In this document: positions 8,206-16,954 of the stretch, piece by piece
Position numbering within the stretch: position 1 is the stretch's first letter
Layout: every line of letters starts with the position of its first letter
Assembly (NCBI GenBank): GCA_016931535.1
Contig: JAFGEP010000152.1
Span: forward strand, 1 to 64,000
Direction: 5' to 3'
DNA from: Bradymonadales bacterium
GTDB lineage: Bacteria > Myxococcota_A > Bradymonadia > JAFGEP01
DNA length: 64,000 nucleotides
Program-made: the position numbers and the translations under genes
The notes under the pieces: model-generated
Seen by the model: the letters and a program-made list of their open reading frames with translations, nothing else
Told to the model about the DNA's origin: nothing
Databases searched by the model: none

Positions 8206-9705
8206 GTGTCTAGCAAGAAAGTCGTTATTGTCGGCGCCGGTCCTGGTGGTCTCACGGCCGGGATGATCCTGGCGAACAAGGGCTACCAGGTGGACCTCTT
8301 CGAGAAGCAGCAGACCGTCGGAGGACGGAACGCTCGGTTGAGCCTCGATGGATACCATTTCGACCTGGGGCCGACCTTCCTGATGATGAAGTTCATCCTG
8401 GAGGAGGTGTTCGAGCTGGCCGGACGGAAGGCGGAAGACTACCTGGACATCCGGTCCATCGATCCGCTGTATCGACTGGATTTCGGGGAGGACCGCGTCT
8501 TTTTCCCCACCCATGACAAGTTCCGCCTGGAAGAGCAGATCGAACGGCTCTTTCCCGGCAACTACCGCGCCTACCAGCGGTTCATGAAGTACGAGAAGGT
8601 CAAGTTCAAGCGACTGGTTCCTTGCCTCCAGGTTCCCTATGACTCCCTGGGCGCCTTTGCCCGCACCCGCCTCATCAAGGCGCTTCCCTACCTGGACGCC
8701 CACCTGAGCCTGTACAAGCACCTGAGCCGCTTCTTTACCGACGAGGACCTCAAGATCGCCTTCACCTTCCAGGCCAAGTACCTGGGCATGTCCCCCTGGA
8801 GCTGCCCGGCCACCTTCAGCATCATCTCCTACATCGAGCATGCGGGCGGCATCCATCACCCCATCGGGGGTCTCAACCGGATCAGCCAGGCCATGGCCAA
8901 GGTGATCGAGGAGGAGGGGGGACGCATCCACCTCGGCCAGCCGGTCCAGGAGGTCCTGGTGGAGAACGGCAGGGCGCAAGGCGTCCTGCTCGAGTCGGGC
9001 GACCGGGTGAAGGCCGACCACACCATCATCAACGCCGACTTCGGCCACGCCATGAGCCACCTGATCGATCGGAAACACCTGAGGAAGTGGCACCCGGACC
9101 GGCTGGCAAAGAAGGAGTTCTCCTGCTCCACCTTCATGCTCTACTTGGGGCTCGACAAGCTCTACAAGGATGTCCCCCATCACAACATCCTGTTCGCCTC
9201 CGACTACCGGAAAAACGTCCGCGAGATCGCCGAAACCATGGTGCTGTCGGAAGAGCCCTCCATCTACATCCAGAACGCCTCGATCACCGACCCGACCCTG
9301 GCGCCTGAAGGCCATTCCACCCTCTACATCCTGGTCCCCTGCCCCAACAACCGCAGCCGGATCGACTGGGAGGCCAACCAGGCCCCATTTCGGGAGAAGG
9401 TCCTGGAGATCGCCGAGAAGAGAGGAGGCCTTGCCGACCTGAAAAAACACATCACCGTGGAACGGATCATCACCCCGACCGACTGGGAGCAAAAGACAGG
9501 CGTCCACATCGGCGCCACCTTCAACCTGGCCCACTCCTTCAACCAGATGCTCTACTTCCGCCCCCACAACCAGTTCGAGGAGATCGGGGATTGCTACCTG
9601 GTAGGGGGTGGAACCCATCCGGGAAGCGGTCTCCCGACCATCTACGAATCCGGCCGGATCTCGGCCGGCCTGATCCTGAAACGAGATGCCTGGTACCTGT
9701 ACTGA
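8206..9705 (+). CDS. Phytoene desaturase-family FAD oxidoreductase (CrtI type), second copy
   Basis: A 499-residue paralogue of the preceding gene. The FAD motif is VIVGAGPGGLTAGMIL near residue 5, and the C-terminal signature is VGGGTHPGSGLPTIYESG. It starts with GTG at 8206, preceded by GAGAGAGG. Tandem CrtI-type genes are known in myxobacterial carotenoid loci, where the two enzymes act at different desaturation stages; a similar division of labour is plausible but only inferred. The promoter for the next operon lies just beyond the stop codon. Confidence 0.8.
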   Translation: MSSKKVVIVGAGPGGLTAGMILANKGYQVDLFEKQQTVGGRNARLSLDGYHFDLGPTFLMMKFILEEVFELAGRKAEDYLDIRSIDPLYRLDFGEDRVFFPTHDKFRLEEQIERLFPGNYRAYQRFMKYEKVKFKRLVPCLQVPYDSLGAFARTRLIKALPYLDAHLSLYKHLSRFFTDEDLKIAFTFQAKYLGMSPWSCPATFSIISYIEHAGGIHHPIGGLNRISQAMAKVIEEEGGRIHLGQPVQEVLVENGRAQGVLLESGDRVKADHTIINADFGHAMSHLIDRKHLRKWHPDRLAKKEFSCSTFMLYLGLDKLYKDVPHHNILFASDYRKNVREIAETMVLSEEPSIYIQNASITDPTLAPEGHSTLYILVPCPNNRSRIDWEANQAPFREKVLEIAEKRGGLADLKKHITVERIITPTDWEQKTGVHIGATFNLAHSFNQMLYFRPHNQFEEIGDCYLVGGGTHPGSGLPTIYESGRISAGLILKRDAWYLY

Positions 9706-9724
9706 TCGAGGCGGGGTAGTTCGG

Positions 9725-9733
9725 TGCTATACT
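9725..9733 (+). promoter_or_regulatory. Extended -10 promoter of the pentose-phosphate operon
   Basis: TGC followed by TATACT forms an extended -10 element (TG at 9725-9726, TATACT at 9728-9733). No good -35 box is seen. Transcription would start near 9740, leaving a leader of about 185 nt before gnd. The leader contains an ATG at 9739 opening a 22-codon reading frame with no Shine-Dalgarno site, and a GAGGGG/CCCCTC hairpin near 9840-9860. Confidence 0.45.
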
Positions 9734-9926
9734 CCACCATGTTGTTGCGAGGATGCCGAGGTGACGCGAGCCACGTTCCCTCTGCCGGTGGGGGTGGGTG
9801 GGGATGAAGGTGTCCCTCCACTGGTCTCCCCTGGCGGAGGGGGCATTTTCCCCTCGTGAGAAGCGGGGCGAGTGAGAGTCTTTGGGCGGCGTGGGTCAGC
9901 GCGCCGCAAAGAGGAGTCCGAAAGCG

Positions 9927-10907
9927 ATGCAGATCGGAATCGCAGGTCTGGGAAGGATGGGCGCCAACCTCGCCCGCCGCTTGTTGAGGGATGGCCACGA
10001 GGTCGTGGTCTACAACCGCACCCTTGCCAAGGTCCAACAGCTGGAGCAGGAGGGGGCCACCGGTTCCAGCTCGCTCGACGAGTTTGCCGACCGGTTGCGC
10101 TGGCCCCGTGCTGCCTGGATCATGGTGCCTTCGGGCCGACCGACGGAAGAGATGGTCCTGGCGCTGGCCGACCGATTCGAGGCGGGTGATCTGATCATCG
10201 ACGGGGGAAACTCCTACTTCAAGGATGACATCCGGCGAGCGAGGGACCTGTGGGATCGGGGCATCTTCTATCTCGACGTGGGCACCAGCGGAGGGGTGTG
10301 GGGGCTTTCGCGGGGGTACTGCCTGATGATCGGGGGAGCGGGCGAGGCGGTAGAGCGCCTGACCCCCGTCTTCCGCTCGCTCGCGCCCGGTGCAGGGTAC
10401 ATCCCACCGACACCCGGCCGGGAAGAGGACACCGGGACCGCCCAGGAAGGGTGGCTTCATTGCGGTCCCGCGGGTGCGGGGCACTTCGTCAAGATGGTCC
10501 ACAACGGCATCGAGTACGGGCTCATGCAAGCCTACGCCGAGGGCTTTCACATTCTGAGCGATGCGGGCCGGATGGGGGGTGCCGATTACGTCTACGAGCT
10601 CGATCTGGCCGAGATCGCGGAGGTCTGGCGGCGGGGTAGCGTGATCTCATCCTGGCTTCTGGACCTGGCAGCTACCGCCCTGCTCGAGGATCCCGGGCTG
10701 GCAGGCTACACCGGCTTCGTGCAGGACTCGGGCGAGGGGCGTTGGACCCTCCACACGGCCATCGAGCAGGCAACGCCGGTCGACGTGCTGGCAGCCGCCT
10801 TGCTGGCCCGTTTCCGTTCCAGGCAGGGCAACACCTTCGCAGACAAGCTGCTGTCGGCCATGCGCGATCAGTTCGGAGGCCACAAAGAGCCTCCCCACGA
10901 CGACTAG
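9927..10907 (+). CDS. gnd: 6-phosphogluconate dehydrogenase, decarboxylating, short form
   Basis: A 326-residue enzyme converting 6-phosphogluconate to ribulose 5-phosphate and CO2 with NAD(P) reduction. The N-terminal motif GLGRMGANLARRLL binds the cofactor; DGGNSYFKDD and GPAGAGHFVKMVHNGIEYG are the substrate-binding and catalytic segments. The length matches the short GndA class (about 300 residues) rather than the 470-residue enteric form. The sequence after the second strand (VVYNRT) does not by itself settle NAD versus NADP. The start at 9927 is chosen over an upstream in-frame GTG because GAGGAG lies at 9911-9916. It is first in an operon with zwf, pgl and a phosphatase gene. Confidence 0.92.
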   Translation: MQIGIAGLGRMGANLARRLLRDGHEVVVYNRTLAKVQQLEQEGATGSSSLDEFADRLRWPRAAWIMVPSGRPTEEMVLALADRFEAGDLIIDGGNSYFKDDIRRARDLWDRGIFYLDVGTSGGVWGLSRGYCLMIGGAGEAVERLTPVFRSLAPGAGYIPPTPGREEDTGTAQEGWLHCGPAGAGHFVKMVHNGIEYGLMQAYAEGFHILSDAGRMGGADYVYELDLAEIAEVWRRGSVISSWLLDLAATALLEDPGLAGYTGFVQDSGEGRWTLHTAIEQATPVDVLAAALLARFRSRQGNTFADKLLSAMRDQFGGHKEPPHDD

Positions 10908-11025
10908 GAGGTGTACTCGGAGGGAGCAGGGTGCCACTCGGCGGAGTGCGTAGCTTGCTGGCAGTCCCCTTCACAGATCGGCGTCTCTGGATGACCAATC
11001 ACCTACCAAGGCAACGCCAACGACC

Positions 11026-12576
11026 ATGACCACCGAACCCTCCACCGACACCCAACGACTCTCCCCCAGGCCGGTCGGCCCGTGCGCCATGGTCATCTTT
11101 GGCGCCGCGGGCGATCTGACCAAGCGCAAGCTCTTGCCGGCACTCCACTTCCTGGCTCGGGATGACCTGCTGCCGGAGCCGTTCGCCGTGATCGGGTTCG
11201 CCCGACGGGACTGGGATAGCGAGCGGTTTCGCCGGCAGATGGAGAGCGATATCCAGGCCTTCCTGCCGGGCAACTTCCGCCAGGAGGCCTGGGACTGGCT
11301 GAAGAACCGGCTGTACTTCGTGCCCGGCTCCTTCCAGGACCCCGAGGCCTTCTCGAGGCTGCGCGAGATGCTGGCAGAGGTCGATCGGCTCCATCAGACC
11401 GGCAGAAACACCCTGTACTACCTGGCCACCCCGCCGGAGCAGTTCGCCATCGTCGCCCAACAGCTGGGAGCCGCCGGCTTGACACCAGACGACCACAAGG
11501 GCTGGAGCCGGGTCATCATCGAGAAACCGTTCGGTAGGGACCTGGAATCCGCCAGGAGTCTGAACCAGAAACTGCGCAGCACACTGGCCGAGCGCCAGAT
11601 CTACCGGATCGATCACTACCTGGGCAAGGAGACCGTCCAGAACCTCTTGGTCTTCCGCTTCGCCAACGGCATCTTCGAGCCGATCTGGAACCGCCGCTAC
11701 GTGGACCACATCCAGATCACCGTGGCCGAGGAGCTGGGGGTGGAAGGCCGGGCCAACTACTATGAGACCTCGGGCGCCATTCGGGACATGGTGGCCAACC
11801 ACCTGTTCCAGCTACTCTCCCTGATCGCCATGGAGCCGCCCAACTCCTTCGACGCCAACGCCGTCCGCGACGAGAAGGAGAAGGTGCTGGCCGCCATTGC
11901 GCCCATGAGCCCGGAAGATGTGCTCGTTCGGGCGGTGAGAGGCCAGTACGGCGAGGGGATGATCACCACCGGCCAGATCGTACCGGCCTACCGGCAGGAA
12001 CCCAACGTCTATCCCGAGTCGCGGACCGAGACCTACGCCGCCATGAAGCTGATGGTAGACAACTGGCGCTGGGCCGGCGTCCCGTTCTACCTGCGCACCG
12101 GCAAGCGGATGAGAGGCCGGCTGACCGAGATCGTGGTCCATTTCAAGCGGGCCCCCCATATCCTGTTCAGGGAGACCCCTGTCCACCACCTGAACCCCAA
12201 CATGCTGATCATCCGCATGCAGCCCAGAGAAGGGATCTCCCTGCAGTTCAGCGCCAAGGTCCCGGGACCGGTCCTCGAGCTGGGCAATGTGAACATGGAC
12301 TTCTGCTACGCCGACTACTTCGGCACCGCGCCCGCTACCGGTTACGAAACCCTCATCCACGATGCCATGCGGGGAGACGCCACCCTCTTCCAGCGCGGCG
12401 ACAGCGTGGAAAGCGCCTGGAAGGTGGTGGAACCCATCCTGGACGTCTGGAGCGCTCTGCCCGCCCGAGAATTCCCCAACTACCCCGCCGGTACCTGGGG
12501 GCCGGCGGTCGCCGACCAGCTGCTGGCCCGCGACGGCCGCCATTGGTACAATCTGTCGAGCACCCTGCGTTGCTGA
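11026..12576 (+). CDS. zwf: Glucose-6-phosphate 1-dehydrogenase
   Basis: A 516-residue enzyme oxidising glucose 6-phosphate to 6-phosphogluconolactone with NADP reduction, the entry step of the oxidative pentose-phosphate pathway. The N-terminal GAAGDLTKRKLLPAL motif is the cofactor-binding loop. RIDHYLGKETVQN is the active-site signature with the catalytic His. Length is normal for the family. It lies 118 bp after gnd; only a weak ribosome-binding sequence (AAGG near 11009) precedes the ATG. It is followed after 11 bp by pgl. Confidence 0.95.
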   Translation: MTTEPSTDTQRLSPRPVGPCAMVIFGAAGDLTKRKLLPALHFLARDDLLPEPFAVIGFARRDWDSERFRRQMESDIQAFLPGNFRQEAWDWLKNRLYFVPGSFQDPEAFSRLREMLAEVDRLHQTGRNTLYYLATPPEQFAIVAQQLGAAGLTPDDHKGWSRVIIEKPFGRDLESARSLNQKLRSTLAERQIYRIDHYLGKETVQNLLVFRFANGIFEPIWNRRYVDHIQITVAEELGVEGRANYYETSGAIRDMVANHLFQLLSLIAMEPPNSFDANAVRDEKEKVLAAIAPMSPEDVLVRAVRGQYGEGMITTGQIVPAYRQEPNVYPESRTETYAAMKLMVDNWRWAGVPFYLRTGKRMRGRLTEIVVHFKRAPHILFRETPVHHLNPNMLIIRMQPREGISLQFSAKVPGPVLELGNVNMDFCYADYFGTAPATGYETLIHDAMRGDATLFQRGDSVESAWKVVEPILDVWSALPAREFPNYPAGTWGPAVADQLLARDGRHWYNLSSTLRC

Positions 12577-12587
12577 ACGGAGTACCC

Positions 12588-13331
12588 GTGGCGATCCAGG
12601 TTTTCCCCAGCCCGATCGAGCTGGCCCGGGCTGCTGCTCGGGAGATCCTGCGGCAGGCCAGGCAGGCGATCCAGCAAGGCGGCCGATTCGCCGTCGCCCT
12701 CTCCGGCGGCTCCACCCCCAGGCTGCTGTTCGCCGAGCTGGCAAGGAGTGGCCAGAGCGACCGGGATGTCTGGGATCGCACCCACCTGTTCTGGGGTGAC
12801 GAGCGGATGGTGCCCCCCGATCACCCGGACAGCAACTACTACTGGGCCAACAAGCTGTTATTGACCGAGATCGGAATCTCGCCGGATCAGATCCACCCCA
12901 TACCGACCGCGGGGGGCACACCGGACGAGCTGGCCAGGATCTACGAGTCCCACCTTCGTCGATTCTTCGACCCTCCCCAGGGTGATTTTCCCCGGCTCGA
13001 CCTGATCCTGCTGGGCGTGGGACCGGATGGCCACACCGCCTCGTTGTTTCCGGGAAGCGAGGCGCTTGGCGAGCGGGTCCGCTGGGTGACCGCTTGCCGG
13101 GTCGAAGCCAACAAAACGCATCGCATCACGCTCACCCTGCCGGTCCTGGGGCGGGCCGGCCGGGTCCTTTTTCTGGTTGCCGGCGCCGACAAGGCCCCGA
13201 TCGTGGCGCGTATCCTGGGCCCAAGAGACAGGGAAGAGCCCCCGTTGCTGCCGGCCCAGATGGTCGGGGCCATCGCCCGGGCGCAGGACTGGTTTCTGGA
13301 CGAGCAAGCGGCACAGGGGGGGAGTAAGTGA
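12588..13331 (+). CDS. pgl: 6-phosphogluconolactonase, DevB type
   Basis: A 247-residue protein of the glucosamine-6-phosphate isomerase/lactonase fold, hydrolysing 6-phosphogluconolactone to 6-phosphogluconate. Visible motifs are ALSGGSTPRLLF near the N-terminus, FWGDERMVPPDHPDSNY, and LLGVGPDGHTASLFPG. It starts with GTG at 12588, 11 bp after the zwf stop, with ACGGAG just upstream. A longer reading that starts inside zwf adds an unlikely N-terminus. It supplies the missing step between the two dehydrogenases of this operon. Confidence 0.92.
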   Translation: MAIQVFPSPIELARAAAREILRQARQAIQQGGRFAVALSGGSTPRLLFAELARSGQSDRDVWDRTHLFWGDERMVPPDHPDSNYYWANKLLLTEIGISPDQIHPIPTAGGTPDELARIYESHLRRFFDPPQGDFPRLDLILLGVGPDGHTASLFPGSEALGERVRWVTACRVEANKTHRITLTLPVLGRAGRVLFLVAGADKAPIVARILGPRDREEPPLLPAQMVGAIARAQDWFLDEQAAQGGSK

Positions 13332-13393
13332 ATCGCGTTCCGGCCGAACCGCTCGACGAGCGGGGGAAGGGAAGAGAACCCAAGGAGCAGCGG

Positions 13394-14056
13394 ATGATCT
13401 GGCAGGCGGCCTTCTTCGACATGGATGGGACGCTGGCCGATACACTGGCGGATATCGCCTATGCCATCAACCGGTCCTTCGCCGAACGGGGTTACCCCAC
13501 CCATCCGCTGCACGCCTTTCGGTCCTTCGTGGGGGATGGGCTGGTCTTGACCATCCAACGGGCCATGCCCCCTGGCGCCGGGCCAGTTACCACCGAGATG
13601 ACCGAGTCGATCAAGAAGTACTACTGGGACGAGGTGGGCAACCGATCGGCCCTGTACGACGGGATCCCCGAGCTGCTCGACGGTCTGACCGCGCGCGGGC
13701 TGTCTTTGACCATCGTCAGCAACAAGCCGGACTGGGCCTTGCAGGAGATGGTGAAGCGCTTCTTCGGACGCTGGAGGTTCGTGCGGGTCGCAGGCCAGGC
13801 GCCCGGCGGTCCGCTCAAGCCCGATCCCTCCGTGGCGCTCGAGATCGCGGCCGCCGTATCGGCGGAACCCTCCCGCTGCCTTTTCGTGGGTGACAGTGAC
13901 GTGGACATGCAGACCGCGGTGGCTGCCGGCATGTTCGGTGTCGGCGCCCTGTGGGGATATCGCGACCGGGAGGAGCTGCTCCAAAACGGAGCCAAGGCGC
14001 TGGTCAACCACCCCTTGGAGCTCCTGGAGCTGGTGGACGGGAAAGGGCCGAGCTGA
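13394..14056 (+). CDS. gph: HAD-family phosphatase, phosphoglycolate-phosphatase-like
   Basis: A 220-residue HAD hydrolase. Motif I is FFDMDGTLADT at residues 7-17, with the nucleophilic Asp at residue 9. Motif II is the Ser of TIVSNK. Motif III/IV are the Lys of LKPDP and the acidic FVGDSDVD. A helical cap follows motif I, as in phosphoglycolate phosphatases and related beta-phosphoglucomutase-type enzymes. The start at 13394 is fixed by AAGGAG at 13382-13387. It closes the gnd-zwf-pgl operon, so a role in clearing or dephosphorylating a sugar-phosphate by-product is plausible; the substrate is not determined by sequence. Confidence 0.8.
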   Translation: MIWQAAFFDMDGTLADTLADIAYAINRSFAERGYPTHPLHAFRSFVGDGLVLTIQRAMPPGAGPVTTEMTESIKKYYWDEVGNRSALYDGIPELLDGLTARGLSLTIVSNKPDWALQEMVKRFFGRWRFVRVAGQAPGGPLKPDPSVALEIAAAVSAEPSRCLFVGDSDVDMQTAVAAGMFGVGALWGYRDREELLQNGAKALVNHPLELLELVDGKGPS

Positions 14057-14129
14057 ACAGCATCTTCTTTTTGGCGTCCGGGAACCTACCATTATCGCAT
14101 GCGTGAGCGAGGAGAAACGCCCAGGCGAC

Positions 14130-14416
14130 GCCCCCTCCGCCCGCTACGCGGGCACCTCCCCCGGGCTCCGCCTCGGGGGAGGATGGCTCGGCCAGAGGCT
14201 AGAGTCGCCCCCTCCGCCCGCTCCGCGGGCACCTCCCCCGGGCTCCGCCTCGGGGGAGGAGAGCCCGGCCAGAGGCTAGAGTTGCCCCCTCCGTCGCTCC
14301 GCGGGCACCTCCCCCAGGCTCCGCCTCGGGGGAGGAGAGCCCGGCCAGAGGCTAGACTCGCCCCCTCCGCCCGCTCCGCGGGCACCTCCCCCTGGCTCCG
14401 CCTCGGGGGAGGAGGA
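14130..14416. repeat. 77-bp tandem hairpin repeat, four copies, between convergent genes
   Basis: Copies start at 14130, 14207, 14284 and 14360 (the third is 76 bp). Each contains CCTCCCCCG, a loop GGCTCCGCCT, and CGGGGGAGG: a 9-bp GC stem in the first two copies and 8 bp in the last two. A smaller CCGCTCCGCGG palindrome precedes each. The array fills the 377-bp gap between the 3' ends of the gph-like gene and the alpha/beta hydrolase gene, a position where REP-like or terminator arrays are common. No coding potential is supported. Confidence 0.9.
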
Positions 14417-14433
14417 CCGTTGGCCGAGAGCGG

Positions 14434-15282
14434 TCAGTCAGTCATGGACCGCAGAAACCGCTGGATGGAGCCCCAGTATCTTGATCCTCCCAACAGCATG
14501 ATGGTGTTGTGGTCCGCCTGGGGGATCCAGATCAGCTCCTTTTGCTCGGCCCCTGCTTTCCGATAGTTCCGCTCGGCGTTTTCGGGGGGCACGATCCAGT
14601 CCAGCTCGGCGTGGAGCAGCAGGACCGGCACCTGCACCATGGCTATCTTGTCCTCGTTGTCGAGACCCTGCACCTCCCGCAAGGCGAGCGCATCCACCGG
14701 CACCCCGAGAAGCTCCAGCAGCGGCAAGGTGAGGGCAAAACCGCTCTCGAGGATGAGCCCGGACACCCCTCGACCGCGGGCTGCCCGATCCTGGTTTCCG
14801 CCGCCTTCAGCAGGGGCAGCCGCCAGCCCGCGGGTCGATGCCAGCTCGATGGCCGGCGCGCTGCCCAGGCTTCGCCCCATGACCACCAGAGGACCGGTGT
14901 GGCCTTTGGTCTCCAGGAAATGCAGGACCGTGTCGAGGATCGGGTGGGCGTCTTCGACCAGGGCGCGTACCGATGGGTGGCCACCGCTCCGTCCATAGCC
15001 GCGGTAGTCGGCGCAGAGCAGCGTCGCTCCCAGCCGGTGGTAGGTTCCGGCGAGGTCATCGTAGTCGGCTGCGATCTCGCCATTTCCATGGAAGAAGAGG
15101 ATACAGGGGAGATGGAGGTCCGCAGGGTGATAGCGGACCTCCACTCGAACCGAGGGTGCGACCTCGACCCAGATCTCCTCGCTTCCCGTCGGCAGCGTCG
15201 CTGCCATGTTGGGACGGGGGAAAAACACGCTGGCGTTCACCGCCGGCTGATCCAGCTTGTGGAGCAAGTCGTCTGCGTGCAT
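14434..15282 (-). CDS. Alpha/beta hydrolase
   Basis: A 282-residue cytoplasmic-type alpha/beta hydrolase, similar to ABHD17/BEM46-like proteins. FFHGNGE gives the oxyanion region, VMGRSLGSAPA carries the nucleophile Ser, LLHAELDWIVPPENA carries the acidic residue, and QADHN near the C-terminus the catalytic His, so the triad is intact. A stretch of low complexity (AAPAEGGGNQDRAARGRG) interrupts the fold between the nucleophile and the acid. Substrate unknown. The gene is isolated: the 77-bp repeat array lies at its 3' side and 241 bp separate it from the upstream fibro-slime gene, with no clear promoter seen. AGAGG lies 13 nt before the start, a loose ribosome-binding site. Confidence 0.8.
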   Translation of the reverse strand: MHADDLLHKLDQPAVNASVFFPRPNMAATLPTGSEEIWVEVAPSVRVEVRYHPADLHLPCILFFHGNGEIAADYDDLAGTYHRLGATLLCADYRGYGRSGGHPSVRALVEDAHPILDTVLHFLETKGHTGPLVVMGRSLGSAPAIELASTRGLAAAPAEGGGNQDRAARGRGVSGLILESGFALTLPLLELLGVPVDALALREVQGLDNEDKIAMVQVPVLLLHAELDWIVPPENAERNYRKAGAEQKELIWIPQADHNTIMLLGGSRYWGSIQRFLRSMTD

Positions 15283-15523
15283 GGCTTTGGCGTACCTCTA
15301 CCGTGTGGTCCAGCCCATCCGGGCAAAAGAAGAAGACCGTGGACCTGTACCCTATCTCAGAGGAGCCGCCGAAACCAGATCGCGGATGGGCAGACCCGTT
15401 TCGAACAGGTCATCCCCCGCGATCCATCCAGGTGAACCGAGAAACCAACAAGCCCACGAGGAGGAGCACCCAACCATCCGGCCAGATTGCCAAGAGCAGT
15501 GCGGACCTACCCTTGGCAGAGGG

Positions 15524-16954
15524 TCACCTTGGTCGTCTGAACCAGAGGCCCAGGAGAAAGAAAAAGGGGACCAGCAACCTCCACCCGGACGATCCCTCCG
15601 GACTGCCGATGCTCCGGCAGGTGCACCCTTCTGGAGGAGCTGACCGGCCGGTGCCCGGGAGGCTGTCGATCTGCTGGATGTCGCCGGATTGTTGATCGGC
15701 CTCGGAGTCGGCCTGGTCGTTCTCGCCCTCGTCCTCTTGGTCGAGCCAGGCTTCTGGATCGCCCTGATCGATCGGGAGGTCGGGCCCTGTATCCAGCCCC
15801 GCATCGATAGACGGTTCGAGCGGCTGATCGAGGCTGGCCTCCGGCGGAGCCTCCTCGAGATCTTCCACCTCCATGTCGGAGGGGCAGCCGTCCTGTTCAG
15901 GAGGGCCGGGATGATCGGGGCAGAGATCGCAGGCGTCGCCCACGCCATCCTCGTCCAGGTCCTCCTGATCGGGGTTGGAGATCAGAGGGCAGTTGTCGCA
16001 GCCATCACCCCAGTCGTCCTCGTCGCTGTTGAGCTGGTCCTCGTTGGTAACGAAGGGGCAGTTGTCACAGACATCGCCGTACTCGTCCTCGTCCGTATCC
16101 AGCTGGTCCCGGTTGGGAACCAAGGGGCAGTTGTCGCAGACGTCGCCCTTGAAGTCGTCGTCGGCATCGGCCTGGTCGTCGTTATCGTGGTAGGGGCAGT
16201 TGTCCACGGTGGCGTCCACGTTGTCTTCGTCTCCCTCTTTTGGTGGCAGAAAGACGATGGTGGTGGTGACCTGGAAGTTGGACTGGACGGTGTGCCGCTC
16301 GGCGAAGAACAGGTCGAAATCGTACACCTGCCCTGTCTCGAGCCCGATCGTTTCCGCGACCGAGTCCAGCTCCACGGTGGCATCCTCGACCGCGTGGATG
16401 CCGCCCAGGTCGATGACCAGTGCCCCGTTCAAGAACAACCAGAGGTCGTCATCACCGGAGAAGGTGAAGCTCTCTCCCCCCTCGTAGGTGAAGTGGGCGT
16501 GGATATCCATGGTGAAGTGGTAGTTGTGACTGCGCCCCTCGTTGCCGAACAGCTCCGAGTCGATGGGGAAGAAGGTGGAGTCGTGGAAGTTGAAGACCGT
16601 GGGGTGCTCGGGGGTGTTCTGAAGCACCAGGGTGTAAGCGGTCCGCAGGTTGACCTCCTCCACGTCGTGGTACCAGTGGTGGAAGTTCTCGGGACCGTGA
16701 GTGGTGACGGTGCCCTCCTCTCCGTGGGCATAGACGGGGCGCGCATCAGGGCCCAAGATCTCCTCCACGATCCCCCGATCATCGGCGATGGTGGTCTCGA
16801 AGTCCGGATGGCTGGAACGAAAGTCGCGGATGGTCCCGGGCAACTCCAGGGTATCGGCCCAGGCGGTGAGGGGGGGCACGGCAGTGAGTGCCCCTGCGCA
16901 CAGAACCGCCAGGAGCAGGCTCTGCCTTTTGTCACAGGGAATGTGAGTCCTCAT
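15524..16954 (-). CDS. Fibro-slime domain protein with TSP3 repeats and MYXO-CTERM-like tail
   Basis: A 476-residue secreted protein. Signal peptide to about residue 33, then a fibro-slime domain (about 35-240; LPGTIRDF, FTFSGDDDLWLFLNGALVIDLGG) of the PA14-related calcium-binding type. It is followed by five thrombospondin type-3-like repeats (about 250-350; DNCP, DxDxDxxGDxCDNCP), which bind calcium. An acidic linker leads to a C-terminal tail: GCTC, a hydrophobic helix, then RRPR at the very end. That tripartite tail matches the MYXO-CTERM sorting signal, so the protein is probably processed and anchored at the cell surface. The TSP3 repeats are visible in DNA as a roughly 72-bp periodicity. 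It is likely monocistronic. Confidence 0.88.
   Translation of the reverse strand: MRTHIPCDKRQSLLLAVLCAGALTAVPPLTAWADTLELPGTIRDFRSSHPDFETTIADDRGIVEEILGPDARPVYAHGEEGTVTTHGPENFHHWYHDVEEVNLRTAYTLVLQNTPEHPTVFNFHDSTFFPIDSELFGNEGRSHNYHFTMDIHAHFTYEGGESFTFSGDDDLWLFLNGALVIDLGGIHAVEDATVELDSVAETIGLETGQVYDFDLFFAERHTVQSNFQVTTTIVFLPPKEGDEDNVDATVDNCPYHDNDDQADADDDFKGDVCDNCPLVPNRDQLDTDEDEYGDVCDNCPFVTNEDQLNSDEDDWGDGCDNCPLISNPDQEDLDEDGVGDACDLCPDHPGPPEQDGCPSDMEVEDLEEAPPEASLDQPLEPSIDAGLDTGPDLPIDQGDPEAWLDQEDEGENDQADSEADQQSGDIQQIDSLPGTGRSAPPEGCTCRSIGSPEGSSGWRLLVPFFFLLGLWFRRPR

Noticed and set aside
9739..9807. A 22-codon frame at the start of the pentose-phosphate operon leader
   Set aside because: Its ATG coincides with the predicted transcription start, but the Gly-rich peptide has no regulatory codon run or terminator/antiterminator pair that would mark a leader peptide.
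14099..14566. A 155-codon frame through the 77-bp repeat array
   Set aside because: Pro/Arg/Gly-rich translation of hairpin repeats that runs into the 3' end of the hydrolase gene on the other strand.
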